Assembly: GCA_029931535.1 (NCBI GenBank)
Contig: JAQPZY010001638.1
Span: forward strand, 4,650,001 to 4,714,000
Direction of reading: 5' to 3'
Length of the DNA stretch: 64,000 nt
Source: Margaritifera margaritifera
Lineage: Eukaryota; Mollusca; Bivalvia; Unionida; Margaritiferidae
Shown here: one piece after another, positions 1 to 15,000 of the stretch
How positions within the stretch are numbered: position 1 is the stretch's first letter
How the letters are laid out: each line of letters opens with the position of its first letter
The notes under the pieces: model-generated
The model's database searches: none
Seen by the model: only the letters and a program-made list of their open reading frames with translations
Told to the model about the DNA's origin: nothing
Position numbers and translations under genes: made by a program

Positions 1-12
1 TTTTAATTACAG

Positions 13-65
13 CTGTTGCAGATGCCATCAGAACAAGCCTTGGGCCCAGGGGCATGGATAAAATG
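13..65 (+). CDS. CCT4: CCT4 exon a (equatorial domain, nucleotide-site region)
   Basis: The acceptor is ...aattacag at 1-12 and the donor is gtaat at 66. The exon starts with the last two bases of a split Ala codon, then reads [17 protein letters not shown]. The LGPxGMDKM motif is a hallmark of the N-terminal equatorial domain of CCT subunits. Human CCT4 has Lys where Arg follows Pro here, a conservative change. At least one upstream exon must supply about 40-45 residues. Confidence 0.96.
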
Positions 66-3000
66 GTAATTATATAGAACATGTTGCTACTCCTCCTGAA
101 CTACTTGGAGGATTGGTCCTAAATAGAAATGGTTCTACTCAGAGATCCATCTGGAAAATCTAGTTATTGCTACTGCTCCTTAATGGAAAGTCCTATCAAA
201 ATGGGCTTTTCACCATAAGACTGATTAAGATATCTGGTTGGTCCTGAAAGAAACTGGTGCCATTCTGACCTCAAATATGGCTGTGACCATGAATATATTA
301 AAAATCTTCTCGGTCATCCTCCTGAATGGATAGTCATATCAACATAGGGTTTTGACCAAAAGTCTTCAAATGTTGTCTAGTTTGTTCTAAAGGAAAAAGG
401 TGCTGTTCTTGCATCCTATATAGCTGCCACAGTGGCTAATTTGAAAATCTTAAAACCTCAGTAATTAAAAAGAAACGATCTTGAATTCCTGGAAATACTT
501 TTCTGCAGTAAAGCATCTGTGTCTTCAAGGGACTCTTGTTATACATTTTACAGAGTATTAACATCTTTTCCAATTATTTTTTTATCTTGTACTACTAGTG
601 TTTTCATTCATGTGGAAGGGTTTCCTATTAAAGTTTGTGTGCAGTTCTTAATTTCTACATTTTTCAAACTTTAATTTTAATTTTCATCATGCAGCCCTTT
701 TTATCAAAGAGATAAGATGACTCTCCTTCTGGTGCTGTTGTGTGTAACTAATTGCTGGTGCGCGAAACAATACAATTATACCACCCCTCTTTTTGTTTTA
801 TAGACGTTAATCAAAGCTTTTATTTCTTCTTCTTCAAAACAAATTAATAACCAAATGTTTCTTAGCTGAAGGACCAGCTTGGTTTTGATTTTTACCGCTT
901 TCTATTTATAGATGACCGAAAGTCGTGTGATCTTGTAAGCCATGCTAAAGTTGAAAGCTTGCACTCAAAGCAGTCTACTAAAACTAAACATTTTATGCAG
1001 TGTATGTAAACACCATAACTGTTTGCTTTATAAGTGAACTCTGAACCAAAGTTGTCAGTTGTGTGTGGATTAAGTTGGTGACTGACAGTGATGATATTGG
1101 AATGGGTTTACACTACTGTCATGGTGTTGACTTGTCTATTATCCATGCAGCTCCTGTAAAAGTCGGAAAGTCATTTCATTTTTTTTTGTCTCGAAAGTAT
1201 TGCTTACAACATAATTGTCCCTACTTTATGCAAACGATACACTATGCATAGATGAGATTGGTTGATTAGCATATGTACCGGTAAAGTCTGGACATGTACC
1301 GACTTTTTCCATCCTTGTCAGTATGAGGTACTGGTAGTTGCGCAACCCTAGCAGAATCTTTGTAAAGAGACTGGCAAGTATTTGACCCCTTTTTCACTGA
1401 AAAATATGTCAAAGTAATGCTGAATGCCCAAGAAGCAATCAACTCCTGGCAGTTTTCTTCCCATTTGAGCCAAATTGTCTCCCTTAAGTAAAATATTAGG
1501 ATGTGATGTCCTTTTCACCAATTGTTATGAAAATTTCCTTGTCATTATTATCAGTGAAAGATGTACCTGCACTTAACTGAATTATAATTTCAATGTTAGG
1601 ACATGCATATTTCCATAACTGGAAGATTGATAAAGAGTCAAGTCACTTTTAAAAGGAGCCATGTTGTGAGCAAGCACTTTGTAAAATAAATAATATATTT
1701 TGACATGTAAGAAGGCCATTGAAATAGTCAATATATTTTGACATGTAAGAAGGCCATTGAAATAGTCAAGGAAAAATCAAATGGTATCTAGATACAAAAA
1801 ATTGTAAGCAAAAATATATTGCTGGAATTTTTCAGATCCAGGCCTCAAATGGGGATGTCACTATTACCAATGATGGTGCTACCATTTTGAAACAGATGCA
1901 GGTGCTTCACCCAGCAGCAAAAATGGTAAGATGGTATACTTACACAGTAGGCATTGCCTATGAACACCAGGTTCATGTGTCCGTAATGACAGTGGGGAAA
2001 ACGGCCAGTCTTCGAAGAAAGATGAAAGCGCCAATTTAAAGACCGTGTCCAAATATTAATAATTTTAAGTACCAATTGGGATTTGCTTGCATTGATAATA
2101 GATCTCTTGATTTAGCACCAAGTTATTCATTGTCCCTTTACAGCAGTGAACTTTTCAGATATGAATATATTGAAATGAGGAAGACTTGTCTTGAATCCCA
2201 AATATATATTTATCACAAAAACAACTTGTATTAACTAATTTATTTGGGCCCAAATTATATATTAAATGGAAGATGAGTGTACGTGAGCATTTCAATTTCT
2301 TGAAACAACTTTCAGCATAAAGTTGTTTCAAGAAATGTTATTTTAGTGTGAACACAACAGTATTACAAATGTCATATTGATTTTAAAATCCACACTCCCC
2401 TTTATAGCTGGTAGAGCTGTCCAAGGCTCAGGACATAGAGGCAGGAGATGGAACTACATCTGTTGTTGTCATAGCTGGCAGCTTGATGGATGCCTGTTCT
2501 AAACTACTTGCTAAGGGTAAGTGCTAGTAATGTGGCAATTTTTAGGTGTAAGAGTTCTGACAACATTTTAATGACATTTTTTCATTTATAGTCTCCTATT
2601 AAAGTTACAACTCGTTTATGTGCAGTCATCCTGCACAGATCCAGCGTTTAGTCGCAAGTTATTGTACCAGTCAGATATTGAACACTGCCTTTTTATCTGA
2701 GGATGACCAAATGTAATAGTCTAGACCACCAGCCCCAACTGTATATGAATGATGCTTTCTCTAAAGTGGGGTGAAGGATTAGTCTTCAGATATTGTTCTC
2801 CCAAACTTGGCTGAGCGACAGTTGTCATGCACTGAATTAAAATGAAATGAAGTGAAAAAAATACTAGGTTTTGCAAGTTAATTCCTCAAGGCTGGGAGCT
2901 TTTTCGCATTTTTACTTAAGATTGGGGTAGAAGCGAAAGTTTTCATGTTATTTCCAATTGAATCCAATTGCGTCTGATTCAGAGGGATTTTCCTATCAAC

Positions 3001-6000
3001 AGATGCTTAGATATGTAAGAGAGGTTGTTTTGGATTGGCTATCAGGCCTGCGCATGAGCAGATGGGTGAAAATGTGACCTTTTTTTTTTTTTTTTTTTTC
3101 GCATTAGACCCACGATTTTTGCTGCTTGTCCCCTTTTACCCCAAATTCCAAAGTTACCCAATTTTTTATAAAGGTTCATCTGTCTGTGTGAAGTTTGGTC
3201 AGGTCTGCTTTAGATCTAATGAGAGGAAGTAAAAAATCTGGACAAAAACTGGTCCTGTGACCACCAATTTTTTTAGTACAGAAAATCGGATCTCAGAATT
3301 TTTTTTTTTTAAAATATATTTTTTAATGTGCGTAGAATCTCTACGTTACTTGACACCAGTGTAAAGCTACATCCTTCTTTTCTCTAATACCACCCACTTG
3401 GTCTATTGTGAACTGTGATGATATCACAGGCTATGGAAGAAGGGTACTACCTCGTGACATAAAATTGTGTCTCTCTGTCTTAATGAGTTAAGAGCGGTTT
3501 GTATACAGTTGTTAATCCACACTTTAGTGGATATATTGTGATTGGTTATGTCTGTCAGTTTTGTGTCTATCCATTCATCAGTCTGTCACTTTTCCTTGTA
3601 GTCTGCAGTGATTGAGGGAGGGTGATTGGATTTGGTATGTTTCACAAGGATGAGTGAACAAAAGTAAAGATTTCCGATCCTGAATGCAGCCCCCAGAGAA
3701 GCATGGTGTGGGGGTCAAATGTCATATATTCAGACATTTCCTTGTAACTTGTCTACACTGATTAAGGGAGGGTGTTTGTATGTAGTATGTTTTACATGAC
3801 TGAGTAGATGAAAACGGAAGTTTCAAATCCTGATTGCACAGTAGAATTGGGTTGAGGTGGATATATGCAGCAAAAATAAAAACATTGCAGCTATTTGTGA
3901 TGGTTCCATCTTTAGTTTAGATTTTTTTGTGTAGTTAAAATTGGTTGTGAATTTACGCAATTGAATTTTCTTTGGAATGACCCTGCCTCATTCCAAGTTG
4001 TATTAAAGTAGACCCGCATTTAAAAGCTACGATTCTGAAGGCAAACAGCACATTTTAAAGTCTTTTCTTTCTATGCCCATTTTTGATTTGACAGGAATTC
4101 ATCCCACCAGCATTTCTGAAGCATTTAAGAAAGCATCTGTCAAGTCTTTAGAAATCATAGAGGGACTGGCCATACCTTTGGATCTTTCAGACAGAGAGTC
4201 TCTCTTACAGAGTGCCAATACTGCACTTAGCTCAAAGGTAAGAGGCTGTCACTTCAGTTTTAAGTCCCTACCATATCTTACGTTGTTGACATATCCGTCA
4301 GTCCTGTCATATCGTGTCCCATGCATCACAAATTTTGTTTCCACTCAATGACTTTTGAAGGACTTTATGGATTGAAACCAAAATTTGGTATTAATTGGAT
4401 TTTATATTAAAAGAGATTTAAGTCAAGTTTAGTTTCCATCTATTTCTGAAATATTTGAGTCACTGCCCTTGTAGAACTTAGAGGTTGTCCTTGTATCGTG
4501 AATTCCACTTCTGCACAGTAACTTTTGTGGGACTTTATGGATTAAGACCAGATTTATTACAAGTTTTTATATTGAAGGAAAGGAGGATGGATTTGATACA
4601 TATTGATGAATATTTGAATTCTAAACAGATACATTCCCCAAAAATTTGGCATTCATTTCAGCTCTACTGGCAAGGTAAGATGAAAATTTGGGTCTGTAAT
4701 GTTACATGGAAATTGGCACCCATTGAGTGAAGTAAACTGCCCAAATCACACCAATATGTCACAGAACTACACTCCACATCAATGTTTACCAGCATGAGTG
4801 TAGCATGGTTAATCCACTTTGAACTATAGATTTGGGCTGCACACAGTTTGGCGTGCATTATATATAGGCAAGTTTAATAATCTATCTGGCAAAGTTATTT
4901 TCAGTATTTTGTATTCTTGTATAGGTGGTGTCGCAGTATTCCAACATCCTGTCACCAATTGCTGTTGATGCTGTGCTGCATGTGATAGACCCAGCAAAAG
5001 CCACCAATGTGGATCTCCGCGACATCAGAATTTTCAAGAAATTGGGGTATTCATACTTGTCCAAATAAAGTGTTATAATGATCATATTGTGATAGCCTCT
5101 GGATTTTTTAAAAATAATTCTTCACCAAATTAAAAAACAATTTGCAGCATTTATTTGTCTAGAAAAGATGAAGAAATTAAACTTTTCGCTAGAAAACTTG
5201 TACATTCATCTCACAGCATACAGCAGTTAATGAAAAATCACTTTAATAGCAGCAATACACAACCTAATACTATTGCATTGCATACCATTTCCAGGATGCC
5301 AGGTCCCCAAGTCCAAGCTAAATACTCCCCAAAATTGAAAAGAACATAATGCCAGTTTGATATTTTACTCATAGCCAATATACGGAATATCTTCCTTTTT
5401 TTCTTGGACTGTCATGCAAGTTCATGTGTACTAAGATCGTTCATCGATATTCACCTTTGTTATTGGTTTTAAATGTCTTTTTGGCCAATCTAGTAACTTT
5501 TTGTGTTGATTGAGTCTTTTTCTCCCCAGTCCTTGCATTATTTGAGTGTTTATTGTGTTCCTTTTTCTAATTTTGAAGGGTTTTTGCTCCTTACTAAGTA
5601 GGTGGTGCTTCTGTTCATTGTTAACTCCTTAGTAACTGGCGTTTGGGTAAGTATTACCAACCCATTTTTGGTTCCCGGTTCTTTTTTTTTTTCTTTTCTT
5701 TTTTTAAATCTTGGAGAGATAATTGTGTGGCAGGGTCTATGTTAGTGCAAGCACAGAGAGGACCCATGGGATACACACCACTTGCTCATCATGCATACAT
5801 GGATGGATGTCATATATGTTATCTATGGACAGATTAGGTATGGGATTTTTTGCTGTAAAGTCACTGCACCTATAGAGGAAGGAGGAAATGCCCCATTTCC
5901 CCATTTTCTCGTCATTACAAGACAACCTACTCCGTTCCCAGGAGGGGTCTGGATCCTTTCCTGGTTTTGGGAAGTCAACTCCCCCTGTGGAAGAAACAAG

Positions 6001-9000
6001 GAGTAATCTCTGATTCAAATATTGCCAAAAGGCCAAGTATCTCACACTTGGTGTGATGCTATCAATGGCAGTAAAGAATCTTTGGCCCCTCCCAAGGGAG
6101 GTAAAGTGCCTGAGAGTGAGTCTCGCCTTCCTGGCAGGGAGGAGCATCGCCTTCTCAGGGTAAATTTAGTGCCCGTGACCGACAACAGGGAAGAGCAATC
6201 ACAATGTGATAGATCAGAAGCATGCCCAACTGTCAGATCTTCAGTGCCTGATTGGTCACCAGTCACCTTATAGATTTAACCAAATGTAGCATCTGGGTAT
6301 ATCTTTACACTGTCAAAGACAAGTTCAATAATTATCTATCGATGATATTTAGGTTCAAGATCAGATACCATGACAAAGAATTTCGTACTGCACTTGCAGA
6401 TATCTTGTGAATACTTTAACTTGGACATGTAAGAAAATAATTTTGTTACTAAATTTGGTATCTTGCAGTTTCTCATGAATGTCAGAGATAGTTTCAATAC
6501 TCAGCGGTTAAAAAGAATAAAAGTACAGAAGAAATTATCTGATCTTGTATTCTTGGAAATTTGAGCCAGTACAGCATCAGTCCCTTCAAGTTATTTTTGT
6601 TTACATTTGCAGTAGACTGTATAGTGTCTGTGGCAGTCATCTTGAAAATGTTGGTGCTACTCCTTTATATTATGGTGATGTCATCATGGGTTTTTTATTG
6701 AAAAACTTCTTGTGCTGTCTGGTTTGTCCAAAATGAAAACGGTGCTGAATAGGGCTACCAAGGTGGCCATCTTGAAAATATTCTTATTGCACCTCCTACT
6801 AAATGGAAAGTCGTATCGACATTGATTTTGCACCAAATACTGTTATGATGTCTAGTTGGTCATAAACGATGCAGATCTGACATCAAATATGGCCACCATG
6901 TTGGTCATCTTGAAAATCTTGATTTTTGCTATTTGTCCTGAATGGTCATATTGATATGCAGTTGTCACCAAATGACTTCTAATGATGTTTAGTTGGTCTT
7001 AAATGAAAATGGTACCAATCTTACATCCAGTATGGCTACGATAGCAGCAAATTTGACAATCTTCTCATCACTCGTGAATATCAGAGATGGTTTAAGCATG
7101 CAGAAGTTAAACAGAGGAAATGGTATTTGTCTTGAATTTTAGGAAAATCTTTTTGGACAGTTGAGGATCGGTCCATTGAAGGATTCTTGTTATTGTTTTG
7201 TCACATCATTGGCAAGAAAGTCTCCATAAATTTCTTTGGAAAATCGTGACCCAACAAAAGTTTGCACAACAAAGAGCTCCAATAAAAAAGTTTCAATAAA
7301 ATACCAAGACGACAAAACAGCGCAAGACAAAAGAGCTTTAAAAATAGTGTATTATAAAAATTTTTTATAAAGTTACAGATGTTATTTCTGTTTAAAAATC
7401 TGATTTCCAAAATATGAACAATATCACAATTATTAGAAAAATAACTATTATGATGTTATTTTCATCTATAATCTGATTTACAAAATATGAACAATGTCAC
7501 AAATATTAGATTAGAAATATAATTATTATAATGTTGTTTTCGTTTATAATCTAATTTACAAGATATGAACATGAAAACAACATGTCTCAGTGTTTGAGTA
7601 TAAAGTTGTATAGCCAAATTGTGACCAATGCCACTTACATAATCCATCACTGGAATCATTCCATAAGAAGGCACAATGGCCTGTAATCTTTTGGTCAGCT
7701 GAAAATATTTCTTTGAAGCTTCTGGCTGACCGATTCTGGACTGTTGGTCTTGCTCTAGGTGGAAATGCTCAATCAACTTAAAAAGAGAAGGGTGATAGCA
7801 ATCAACAGTTTTTTAAAATGTCCTATGCCAAGTTTCAACGGGGTTGTTTGTATGCAGTAGACTATCACCGACACGACCATGCACGCTCCACATGTCGATG
7901 GCGAAGCAAGGACTAGCTCTGCGATTTCTTCTCTGCCTTCCGATATAAGTATCCTCCATGAGTGGTGTCATTTCGTCTGGACAAGCCTCTATAAAATCTT
8001 CAAATGGAGCAAGAATGTCAATTGTAGGCACGAAACTCAGTGCCAGCAGTATTTTTACTTTAATCCTAAATTACTTGTTGTTGCAATACAGTTGCGAAAG
8101 ACCTAATTCCTGAACTTTTCTCCAGAGACATTAATGTAGGTGAAAGAGACGGCCAACAAGATGAGTATCCTGATAAACTTGCTGTATGGCATTGTGTAGC
8201 TTTTTCAAAATTAAGTTTTTTTGCTGGATCAGGAGTGCGATTGTGTTTGGATGATGACAGGACATAATCATTCAGTATCTTCAATCTTCCACAGCAGTCA
8301 TCTTTCTTGCAGCATGTCCAGGATGTACTCCCATCAGCATTTTCTCTCAACTTGGCGATATTTGTAACTGTTGACCAGAAAAATAGCCTTGCCTTTCTGG
8401 GAATCAATGTTCTTGATGTTTAATTCTTTTCTTCAAATAATAGAGGTTTTATATGCTTATATATGCCCAAACATTACTTAACATTCTTATGGAATTATGT
8501 AATATTTCGTTTTTAAGTAATAGTATAGGTTTATGATCTCTGCATAATAGTCTAACAGCTGTCATCTTGCAGAAAGTACATATACAGTATTTCAATGTGA
8601 CTCAGTATATTGGACTTGGGAAATATTGGTTAAACACAAATCATATCACGTGACCTAGAGCGTGAGAATTTGTTGAACTTCTGACCTAGATTCTGTGATT
8701 CCATTGAGAGTCAATACTTTATTGACTGGTAAAAATGTTAGTGCGTAGGTACTTTAGCGGTGTCACGCATAACCTAGTTTCTTATTGGTTCAGAAAGGGT
8801 TGTAATGTAGAAGGATTAAATTGTTTTTAAGTCGCAATACAATTTAAATTGGTTTTTCCTTATTCTGTTTTGCGCAGTCAGAAGCTATATAATAGGATGT
8901 ATTGCTGTGTTTAGGCATTCCTAGCATAGTTTGTCAGTCTGAGAGGTCATAAACGAATTTGGTTCATTTTGTGTGCAGTTATGCTGCTTCAGTGATATAT

Positions 9001-12000
9001 ATATATATATATATTAATACAGTACATTTAGAATTAAGTACTGTTTTTTTAAACTTTAATAATTATACAGCTTTCGGAATTATTGGAAACATTTCTAGAA
9101 CTTGTGATATTCGATATTCACAAGGACTATTTGGAATTTATAACACTTGGATATAACTGATTCTTATTAGTACATCAGTACAGTGAAGGTTTCATTCGGA
9201 ACCTACTTCATTTGGATTAACTTCTGGATCAGTGAACTTTACAACAATTTAGGATTTTTAAGGATATTCTGTACTGTAAGTTATTTTTTATTCTTTCACT
9301 TTGATTGTTTGTTGAAATATTTTAATATTTTAGGAAATTAAATATTTGTGTATTTAATCTTGAAAGCTTGTTTGAGTCTTTTCTTTTGTTACATTTACCC
9401 CTAGCTAGTCATAACAACATATAGATTTCATGATCTGCTGATTTCTAATAAGTAATTAATATGTTTCATGTAAGATGCAACATCTTTTGTTTTCATCTCA
9501 ATCGACGTGTTTACAATATCTAAGTAAACTAATTAATGTTCAGGTTTCGTATGTGCTGCGCTCTTTTGACGGCCCTTTTGTCAGGGTGAAATTGATTGAG
9601 CTCTTTTGTCGGTGCACCTTGGAAAATACATTTTTTTTTGTTTCTGTTTTTTTTTTTTTTTTTTTTATTTCACGTCAGTTTCCTTGGTCAGTTTTGGGCA
9701 GAAGAAGGGGCTTCATTTCCAATTCAAAAGGGAAGTTTATTTTCCCAATTTTGACCTAACAGTTCCCAATTCAAACAAAGAAAGGGAAATACTTAAATGA
9801 CATTCCTCATGAAATACTTGTAATTTTATTTTAAGGATCAAAAACAAAGCCACCTTACCGATAACAACAAAATCCTTGGAAACACCAGTATTTATTTTCT
9901 TGTATTGGAAAATTTACTAATTTAGCCTGATTGTGTGAAGTTGTCCCAATTACATGGGCCCCGTGTGAAAGAACTAGGAAAATCTCTGGTACTTCTTTTT
10001 TATGTAGTATTTAATACTTGTACTTCTGCGTCTCTTTACTATGCTGATCTTTTTGAAAGATAATGGGCCACTTAAGCCACTCTGGAGGCAACCAAGATGT
10101 AATACTGCCTTTACTTGCTGTTGCAGTACTATAATTAGCTGACTGATACAATATGTTCATGAACATTGATAGGGATTGATTCGTTTACAGAGATAAGATA
10201 GTGTTAACTGAACACAAAACTGATGATAGATCTAAAACTATACAATCATGAACTGTTAAATTATACTTATCTTAGAACTTTCTCCCAGAAAGACAGTGGC
10301 TATCAGTTGCATTCAGATAGATGAATGGTGAATGGGGGGGGGGGGGACTGCATGGGATTTACACCATAGATTGTATTAGTTGGCTATGGGTATAGATTGA
10401 AATGCCTGTTTCTCCTCTTGTTTTGTCACTTGAACTTTTTTGGAGCTCTCGCTTCTGTTTTTAAAATTCTGTGCTCGCCATTGGAATTTTCAGTCAAACG
10501 GTGCATCTGGTACTCTTGTATGACCTTCCATCCTAGCTCTGAATCTACCATTTGTATTAATTTTTGACAATTAAAATAATGTTAATACCTTGAGAGATTT
10601 TTCTTCAAGCTTGTGTCATGGACTGGTCCAGAAATGCCTCTAAATGAAAAGTGGCATGTGGTTTTTTTTTTCTAGCACCATGACATTATGTTTAAATTGT
10701 TCCTCGTTCCCTTGCTTCTTAAATTTATAGGAGCATGGCTTGCCTTTTTTTTTTTTTTTATTTTTTTTTTTTAGATACCTGGAATTTTGTGAACAATAAA
10801 CTGTCCATATGTCCAAATAATTCTTCCAGGCAATCTCCTCCTGCTTCTCTGACCTTGTACTCAATGAACTAGATGTTGGGTCATCCATATTGAAAATGTG
10901 CTGTATACTGCACCATGTTCTGGCTAGAAGTGAATCCAAACTACCTAATATGACAACATTCCCCTCCCTCCACCTCCACCCCCACCGCCATTAACACACA
11001 AAGAACCCCTGCCAAAGCATTGCATTAGCTGCTAATCTAAATTGTGTGACATATTCCAGCACAATAGTATGCTTTAGAAAACCGTAGGACTGGCAAATAT
11101 TATTTGCGCAACTTCCAAACACATGCAAAAATTCTTGGAACCAGAATAGCTAAGTTGATGCTATGTGGTGTGCAGACTCTATTATATTTAGCCTATCCTT
11201 TGGAATATTGTCAGTTTATCTCCATTTTGTGACGGAGAGAGTTTTTGATTGTGGATCTGCTATAGATTGTACCTATAAAAGCCCAAGATTAAATGGATAT
11301 GCTGGATAAATGTTACATCTGTATCCTTTCCTTGCTGATGTGTACATGACTGAAAGCTGCTTTTGATTGCATTTTTTTTCTTGCATAGTTGTGACCCTTT
11401 TTGTTTCCTTGATTGTTTACTAGATGTAAATTGAAGTGACATGCAGGCTCTTTTTAATTTGTTATACTGTTTACATTCCAAATACATTAATTGTGAACTG
11501 TTTACAGAGGTACAGTGGAAGACACAGAATTGATTGAAGGTTTAGTGTTTGACCAGAAGACCCATGGAGCTACTGGGCCAAACAAGGTGGAGAAAGCCAA
11601 GGTTGGGCTTATACAGTTCTGTATATCTCCTCCTAAAACTGATGTAAGTACTCCTTTTCATATTAGAGGGGGATATTCTTGTATTTATATCTTTTGAGTG
11701 ACATCCATTTTTAAAAGGGTGTTGAATAATTTATATACATCCTTTATGCTTATATCCAACTGCTATTGCAGAAAATGCCAGATGACCTTTGTAAACAGGT
11801 TTGCTTCAGTTCTCTTGTTTGTAGTACAAAATATTGTACATGTATATGTTCACATATATAATTATGGAGTTTAGTCACTTGAGCTGTGAAATCCATTGCA
11901 TTTCAACTGATTTGTCAAATACAGGTTCGATTTTCAACTACTCGTGATGCAATACATTGGTACTGAGATGGTGTATTGATGCAACTCATTAAATATTGCA

Positions 12001-15000
12001 CATCACAATGCATGTTGGAAATGACCAATAAAAATTCCAAACAAAAGTTAGATTTTCTCCTTTCTTCCTAAGAACTGAGAATTATCTATAAACAGCAATG
12101 ATAAGCAGTAAACGTATCCAAAATAATGTTAAATGAGGTATGAGAACATGTCACTGCATGGAGTATGGTGTGTTCTCTGAAGATTGTGTACCAGTCTAGC
12201 ATCTGGAAATTTCCACTAGTTTTAGCAAACTTAGATATTTGCCATGCTTGCAGACTCTAAAATTTACTGCATCGTGATGCGTATTGCATTGCAAGATCAA
12301 TATCACAATGTGCATTGTGTCGAAGTTTCCAAACCAGTACATACTGTGATACAAATCACTTATTTAGTGTGTATTGTGCCTCGGATTTCTAGACGTGTAC
12401 AGTACAGGTCTAGTCCCTGTCATGGTAACATAATTTGGTAATTGAAAATACACATTTAAAGTCTTGTGAATAGAACAGTGTTGTACTGAGGGGCTTGATT
12501 AGTGATGCAGTGATTTCGCTTGTGGTGGACCAGTTTTCATTGATTTCATGATTTTGCTTTCACCCACAAATTTGAATGGCCGATAAAGGGTCTTCTACCT
12601 TCAAAGAAAACGTTCCCACAGGGAAATTCACAAATTGAAGTACCATAATAATAACACTGATGACAAAACCACTGAAGTTTATACCCACAAAAATAAATTA
12701 ATCTACAGTAGGTTAGGACAATACATTTTGTATGTAACATCATTGAAGTACTTCAAAATTGTTTTATAAATATTGGACAGGTTGTATTTCAGTGCAGACT
12801 AAATTTGACATTTGTGCTTAATGAACCTGTAATTCAATTTCTTTCACTGTGCAGATGGATAACAGTGTCATAGTATCAGACTATACACAGATGGACAGGG
12901 TACTAAGAGAAGAAAGACAGTACATCTTAGATATTGTTAAACAAATAAAGAAGGCAGGCTGCAATGTATTACTTGTCCAGAAATCCATATTAAGGTAAGT
13001 AAAATTACTCAGTTCATTGCAGGGTTTATGAATGCTGATGTTACAGTTGATTATAGGCCTTGTATCGTACAGACACGATTTTTTTAAAAGATAATGCTGA
13101 AAAGGTTGCTTCATTAAAAAATTACAGTTGATGTCTCAGCTTTCCTCTAAGGTGATGGCATTACCATTTTGTTATTTGCACTGATGTATTTGTTAATAAA
13201 GGGATTAATAAGTTAATAAGGTGATTATCAGAGATGCAGTTGTGACATATTAATTGTGAGAATAAATGTGTAAATATTGGTGATGTAATCTTAATTTTGT
13301 AAACCACATTAGTATATCTGAACATAATGCATTTTCCCACCCTTCAGTAATTTGCAGATGCACATCCTTTCATTGAAGCTCTTGATTCAAGGTAGTAGTT
13401 ATGTCGCATGATTAATTCAAATTATTTTGATTACAGTGAAATCCCGCTATAGCACGTTTTGTTATGGCACGAATTCAGATGCAACACGATTATGGCATGG
13501 TTCCCGAAATTTCATATATTTTTCGTAAATGAAAAAATTCATATTTTTTTCAAAGTACGAAAAATAATGTGTAAAAAATTAATTATCATTTTGGAGTAGA
13601 GATCGTGTATGAATTTGAATATAACACGATCGTGGCATGGCTCAGAAAATTTTGCAATAATTTCACAAATTTCTTGAAGTACTGTTAAGTTTTTGTGCCA
13701 AAATAAACAAGAGTTTGATTTAATAATTTGGCAAGATGTATTCTTGAAGAAAAAGTGTCTTATGATTGCATCTTTCTTTACATGAATAAAGATGTTAAAC
13801 ATTTCTATTTGTGAATATTCATTTCAAATTTGTCAGTAGTCAACACTGCATTTTGATCTTGGCTTATTTTTGAAAGATGTCGGCTCATGAAAAAGTTTGT
13901 AAGTGTTAATTTTATTATTATTGAATCATGGACAATAAAGCCAGAAAGTCTTCTTTGTGTTTTTTATTCAATGCATTCTGTGTACAATTGTTGCTCAAAA
14001 GAAAGAAGATTCTCATCTGAATTTATAAATCAATTTAAGTAATTGCTAATCATCAAAGTCAATCTCACTGCTAAAGGTGTTCAGATTAACAGGCCACTGA
14101 TTTATAAAAACATTTTAAAAAAAAAAAAAAAAAAGCCACGAACACACGCATGTGGCTTTGCTGTTTTTATCAGACAAGCGTCATGCAATCAACTGACCAG
14201 TGAATAATATCATGCATTCCCTATACAAATGACCCTGTTGTTCCTTAACAATTATTCTTGCTGTAGTCGTTCAAACAAATAGGTGTCTGAGTGTTAATTA
14301 GTGGGTTTTTACAATGGATAATGGCATACAGAAATGTAAAGCTATTAATGTTAAAGAGAAGCTTGAAGCCCTGGGCAGGATTAAGTCTGGAGTTAAACAA
14401 ATGCAATTAATTTTGAGATTTAATTGTTCACAAATCAAGCAAACAATGTAGTGGACTGAAAAAAAGTTTCTTACCTGAATTTATAAATCAATTAATTTAT
14501 CTACCTTTTTAAGGGAAGATAATAGACTATCAATGCCTGCTCAATTAACCGTTATACACACCCACTGAAACAAGTTTATGGCCCAAATTGTCAGGAGCAG
14601 TTTTGGTCATTGCCACACACATATAACCCCCCCCCCCCCTTTTATTTTCTAGCTTCAGATCATTCACATATACACAGAAAACTGTCCTTCCAGCGATTGG
14701 AACAGAACCATTTAAGTTGATGAGGTGGCGCTATTGGCTAATATAATCACATTGTACTTCCCGCTTTTGCTCTGCGGTGAAGCCAAGTCATAGTTGTAAA
14801 CAAAAGTTTCAATGAATATTGGGTTTATTTAATTTATTTTTTTCCTCTGTACGCTAGAGAATGACTCGACTGTTTTTATGGAACATACAATCGAATGGTT
14901 TACTCTCAAGCTGTGTTCCGGCAGTTTGCATGTATACACACCTGCAGCATTCTCATCGCAAGTACATTATGAGGTCAGTACAGTACATTTGACCTCCTTG

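Larger units (their letters stand above)
66..1835. other. CCT4 intron; array fragment, otherwise little recognised
   Basis: After the tandem-core array at 85-545 I recognise nothing up to the next exon except a 38-bp direct duplication at 1692-1767. The short ORF at 1063-1251 has no family resemblance and no splice context. Confidence 0.6.

Noticed and set aside
5737..6147. 136-codon minus ORF
   Set aside because: It overlaps the DIRS A gag region, whose + strand matches the family; no minus-strand homology was recognised.
8880..9160. Possible promoter (tatataatagg near 8890)
   Set aside because: It lies inside the presumed MULE interior, and a TATA-like word in AT-rich DNA is not evidence of a promoter.
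10336..10347. Poly-G and poly-C runs (also 14629, 32684, 34457, 49942, 59298) as G-quadruplex or regulatory sites
   Set aside because: They are single uninterrupted runs without a pattern of four G-tracts or gene context; most likely slippage products.
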